From: Sedimentisphaerales bacterium
GTDB lineage: Bacteria; Planctomycetota; Phycisphaerae; Sedimentisphaerales; Anaerohalosphaeraceae
Direction of reading: 5' to 3'
Length of the DNA stretch: 38,764 nt
Assembly (NCBI GenBank): GCA_016930745.1
Contig: JAFGGE010000090.1
Span: forward strand, 1 to 38,764
The position numbers were made by a program, and so were the translations under genes. Within the stretch, counting starts at the first letter, position 1. Every line of letters starts with the position of its first letter. The notes below the pieces were generated by a model. That model searched no databases, was not told the origin of the DNA, and worked only from the letters and a program-made list of their open reading frames with translations. Shown one piece after another: positions 36,054-38,764 of the stretch.

Positions 36054-37724
36054 TTACCCGGAATACCCGGCCAGAAGGACTTGCTCGGCCTTTTTATTCC
36101 ATAGTCCGTTGTCCAGGCATGCCGCCACGTCGGGCATAGTATCCACGAGTTTGTCCAGAGGGATCAATCCCATCTCCGCACAGGCCGGATACACCAGGAT
36201 TTTTCCTGGAATCAGCGCCTTCTCGACGGCCCGAATTCCATCGACCGCTCCGGCCATCCCGCTGATGGCCGCCACGGAAATATCTGTATCCAGCTTGCGG
36301 GATTCCACTTTTTCCAGAACTACCTTCATATCCTCGAGCACCGAGCCGCTCGTACCGACAAAATAAAGCTGTTTTTCAATATAGGCATCCAGATCCAGAT
36401 CGCCTTTAACACTCGCAGGAATGCCCGCAAAAATATTAATAATACCTCCCATCTCCGCCTCCTGGATGGCTTGGGCGGCTAATTGAGGCACCGGCGCCAT
36501 AAGGGCCGTATAATCAAATCGGATAGACGGTTTTTCCTGTTTGGCATGGTAAGGATAATACGCCACACCTACTTTTGCCGCCATCGGAGCGGCGATTCGA
36601 TTGAGAAGACCCAGCCGGTAATCATCCAGGTCCCCGGCAAAAACCGCAATATTCGGCACACCTTGACAGATATTGCGCATGACATGCATGACGCCCATCG
36701 GCCCGCCGGCCCCGATAACATTGATCTTGTCCCCGGATCGGATCTCCCCGGAAGAGGGGATATACTCCATCGACTCGGCCGGATCGATGCCGCATGTGCC
36801 GACCATGCGAATATTTCCATAATGGAACCGCCCCACCATGGCCGTTACCGTCCGGCCGAATTTACTGCCGCATTGAATGATATTGCAGAGGCCGTTGGGA
36901 CCGATCTTATGAAACAATTTCTCGGCCGTTTCCACATCCGAGCCAAAATACAGTACATCGTCAAATCCCGCATCGGGCAACTCGTCAATCCTCTGGGCCT
37001 GCCTGACGGGAATTGTGCCCGCCGTGATCAGGGTCTTTCGGGTTATCATTGTAATCTCGCCGGGTCGACCGTATCGACCGAGAAAGGCGATGAATTCAGG
37101 CTCAGAAACGGCCTGATCGGCCACAATCAGCATCCGGCCGCCTTCGACGAGGCTGGATCGCTCCTTCACGCGATACGCCTCTTCCACGCACGCCCAAGGC
37201 TCCACCAGAGCCACCGCCGAAGCGCTCAGGTCTTCGGAGGCGGGCAATAAAAACAATTCCCCTTCCGGAGAGGTAATGATCCGCTGATCCATCAATACAT
37301 ATTGCTGCAATCCCCCTTCAAAATTGTAGCCGAACGATGCATTGGAGTTGGTCGTCGGAAGCCATCGATAGTCCGTCTCCACCAGATACCTTGCGCCGAC
37401 CTGTACTCCGGCGACCTTCTCACCGACGGCAACGATCCGGACGGTTGTCTCATGCCCGGGCACTGTAGGACGACTGTCCGGCACATAACTGGGAATTTCT
37501 TTCAGGACAGCCTCGTCGATCCCTTCCCGGATGCGTTCCTTGCGGGCATGCTTGTCGTACTGCTTGAGCAGCTTGAGATCGGAAAAGCACAATCCGACCG
37601 CTTCCACCTGCCCGAGAATCTGCCAGGGACCTATATCAGGTATCGGTTTTTCACGGTTCAATACGAGTTTATCCGGCCCAATCAGTTGAACGGCATATTG
37701 CGTTTTGGGTACTGTTGTGTTCAT
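36054..37724 (-). CDS. Atypical long zinc-type alcohol dehydrogenase family protein
   Basis: A 556-residue member of the medium-chain dehydrogenase group, some 200 residues longer than usual. The GroES-like part has C46 and D49 (GLCFSDLKLL), H91 and E92 (PGHET) and E175 (VEPWACV), which fit a catalytic zinc site. The four-cysteine structural zinc lobe is not seen. A first Rossmann-like stretch near 195-310 lacks a GxGxxG loop, and a second near 333-400 contains NVIGAGGPMG (337-344), the probable NAD(P) site. Upstream of rhaA in the same operon, it may act on rhamnose, lactaldehyde or another intermediate. I cannot name the substrate. Confidence 0.7.
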   Translation of the reverse strand: MNTTVPKTQYAVQLIGPDKLVLNREKPIPDIGPWQILGQVEAVGLCFSDLKLLKQYDKHARKERIREGIDEAVLKEIPSYVPDSRPTVPGHETTVRIVAVGEKVAGVQVGARYLVETDYRWLPTTNSNASFGYNFEGGLQQYVLMDQRIITSPEGELFLLPASEDLSASAVALVEPWACVEEAYRVKERSSLVEGGRMLIVADQAVSEPEFIAFLGRYGRPGEITMITRKTLITAGTIPVRQAQRIDELPDAGFDDVLYFGSDVETAEKLFHKIGPNGLCNIIQCGSKFGRTVTAMVGRFHYGNIRMVGTCGIDPAESMEYIPSSGEIRSGDKINVIGAGGPMGVMHVMRNICQGVPNIAVFAGDLDDYRLGLLNRIAAPMAAKVGVAYYPYHAKQEKPSIRFDYTALMAPVPQLAAQAIQEAEMGGIINIFAGIPASVKGDLDLDAYIEKQLYFVGTSGSVLEDMKVVLEKVESRKLDTDISVAAISGMAGAVDGIRAVEKALIPGKILVYPACAEMGLIPLDKLVDTMPDVAACLDNGLWNKKAEQVLLAGYSG

Positions 37725-37772
37725 TGTCGTTATCGTACTTTCGGTTTTACCGGTCCGTCGCCGACAAACGGA

Positions 37773-38764
37773 TCATTGCAATTTAAATAATGCGTCGGGA
37801 TGGATATCGGCGCCGACGGCGGCAAGGCGATGCTCCTGCGCCGGCTTGATTTCGCGGCCGACGGTTTCATAAAAACGATTTCGCTCCCCCCGATCCGGAA
37901 ACAGTTTTTTCGCCCAGTCGCTTGTATATCCTAAACCACATTGACGCTGCAGGACTGAATGGGCATATATAATCCGGGCCCCCTGCAGGAAGAGCGGCAC
38001 ATAAGGCGACAACTCCGCTGAATCAAAATTGTCCAGAAATTTCTGTCCCGGGCTGTTCATTTCTGTGCCTACCACAATCGGCAACTGACGCTGTACGGCG
38101 ATTTCGATAACCGCCCGCAGATTGGCGACCAGTTCATCCTCCACGCCCGGGGTGAAGTTGCGATCCGGGATGATATTGATCGCTTCTACCCCGCTGGCCA
38201 TAGCAATATTGAGAAGTTCCTCGATATGTTGTTCCCCTTCGCTCAATCCATTGAGCCAGGTCAGCGTCGGAATCCCGCCAATAGCCAGAATGAACTCATT
38301 AACCTGAGCCATCTCTGGAAAAGCCCCGGCATCGGGAACAACATAACCCGGTCCTCCCCGCTTCATGGTTTTGGAGCGAATCGTATTCAAAATATCGCGC
38401 CCCTGCGGCAGTTCCATATGCGACACATCGGACCCAAGCTTGTCCGACCAGAAGGCAATTAATGCATCCTCGGATCCGAAATGTTTGGCGGCCTTAAGGG
38501 CATAGGCCAGGCAAATGTGCCGTTCCGTGGGATTGCCTGCCGGGGCCAGCGGTAAAACGTGCTTTTCATAATCCAGCTTGATGGGAGACAGATAGGCATT
38601 CACCCGTTCCACCAGGATTCGATTGCGGTCCTGAGCTGTATTCTTTAACCCTTCCTGAAATGCCTTCCACTTTCCCGTCAATCGTCCTGAGGGGACTGCC
38701 ACACCCATATGGTATGTAATTCCCGGCTCGCCGGGGCTGGTCATTACTTGATCGGCAAACTCCG
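37773..38764 (-). CDS. PHP-like TIM-barrel protein, N-terminally cut by the window edge
   Basis: The frame stays open through the right edge (residues EFADQV precede the first ATG at 38744), so the true start is outside and this is a partial CDS of at least 330 residues. The segment AIGGIPTLTWLNGLSEGEQH, followed by ELLNIAMASGVEAINIIPDR and then QRQLPIVVGTEMNSPGQKF, resembles the C-terminal half of a PHP-type barrel, where a Pro/His-rich loop is followed by a helix-strand pair and a final metal-ligand loop. This is a tentative family call. It is the most upstream visible gene of the rha operon, 48 bp before the dehydrogenase, and its role there is unknown. Confidence 0.4.
   Translation of the reverse strand, partial: EFADQVMTSPGEPGITYHMGVAVPSGRLTGKWKAFQEGLKNTAQDRNRILVERVNAYLSPIKLDYEKHVLPLAPAGNPTERHICLAYALKAAKHFGSEDALIAFWSDKLGSDVSHMELPQGRDILNTIRSKTMKRGGPGYVVPDAGAFPEMAQVNEFILAIGGIPTLTWLNGLSEGEQHIEELLNIAMASGVEAINIIPDRNFTPGVEDELVANLRAVIEIAVQRQLPIVVGTEMNSPGQKFLDNFDSAELSPYVPLFLQGARIIYAHSVLQRQCGLGYTSDWAKKLFPDRGERNRFYETVGREIKPAQEHRLAAVGADIHPDALFKLQ

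Overview
The window reads as a piece of a Gram-negative chromosome from an anaerobic or fermentative, polysaccharide-degrading planctomycete, most likely class Phycisphaerae (Sedimentisphaerales-like). This is inferred from four things: a secreted GLUG-repeat protein with a dockerin-like tail of the DLNVDGRIDMQDFVVLADRW type, a PEP-CTERM-like protein with a PAPG tail, ferredoxin-dependent 2-oxoacid oxidation, and secreted glycosidases beside a rhamnose catabolic operon. No mobile element, CRISPR array, tRNA or rRNA was seen.

Layout, left to right. 1-2161: 3' end of a methylenetetrahydrofolate reductase gene, converging on an APC permease fused to a PTS EIIA domain. 2428-7834: a rightward run of korD-korA-korB-korC (2-oxoacid:ferredoxin oxidoreductase), continuing without a break into an ExbD gene and a large secreted helical-repeat protein. 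7986-9236: clpX with its own near-consensus promoter. 14820-9393 (leftward): rarA, 5-formyltetrahydrofolate cyclo-ligase, LysM/L,D-transpeptidase, membrane-anchored von Willebrand A protein, ExbB, ExbD. Just upstream of rarA (14899-15075) lies a structured 177-nt element that I propose is 6S RNA.

15260-20580: a GH78 alpha-L-rhamnosidase lipoprotein, a PEP-CTERM-like secreted protein and the GLUG/dockerin protein. 20754-24848: a GAF-GGDEF diguanylate cyclase, divergent from a small motility cluster (MerR-type regulator, FlgB-like rod protein, FlhG, FliA-type sigma factor) whose promoter overlaps a perfect 24-bp palindrome. 24943-30021: a DUF1680 (GH127/GH146-type) beta-L-arabinofuranosidase, then dapF and a sodium:solute symporter. 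38764-30033 (leftward): a rhamnose operon of regular 40-52 bp gaps, with a PHP-like protein (cut by the window edge), an atypical long zinc-type dehydrogenase, L-rhamnose isomerase, an NCS1-like permease, a fused rhamnulose-1-phosphate aldolase/dehydrogenase and a small kinase-fold protein.

Together the rhamnosidase and arabinofuranosidase would release rhamnose and arabinose from pectin-like or algal glycans. The symporter or permease would import sugar, and the rha operon would convert rhamnose to dihydroxyacetone phosphate and lactate. The ferredoxin oxidoreductase fits anaerobic 2-oxoacid metabolism. Promoters with close matches to the vegetative consensus are visible at about ten places, nearly all with 17-bp spacers. 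No rhamnulokinase is present in the window.
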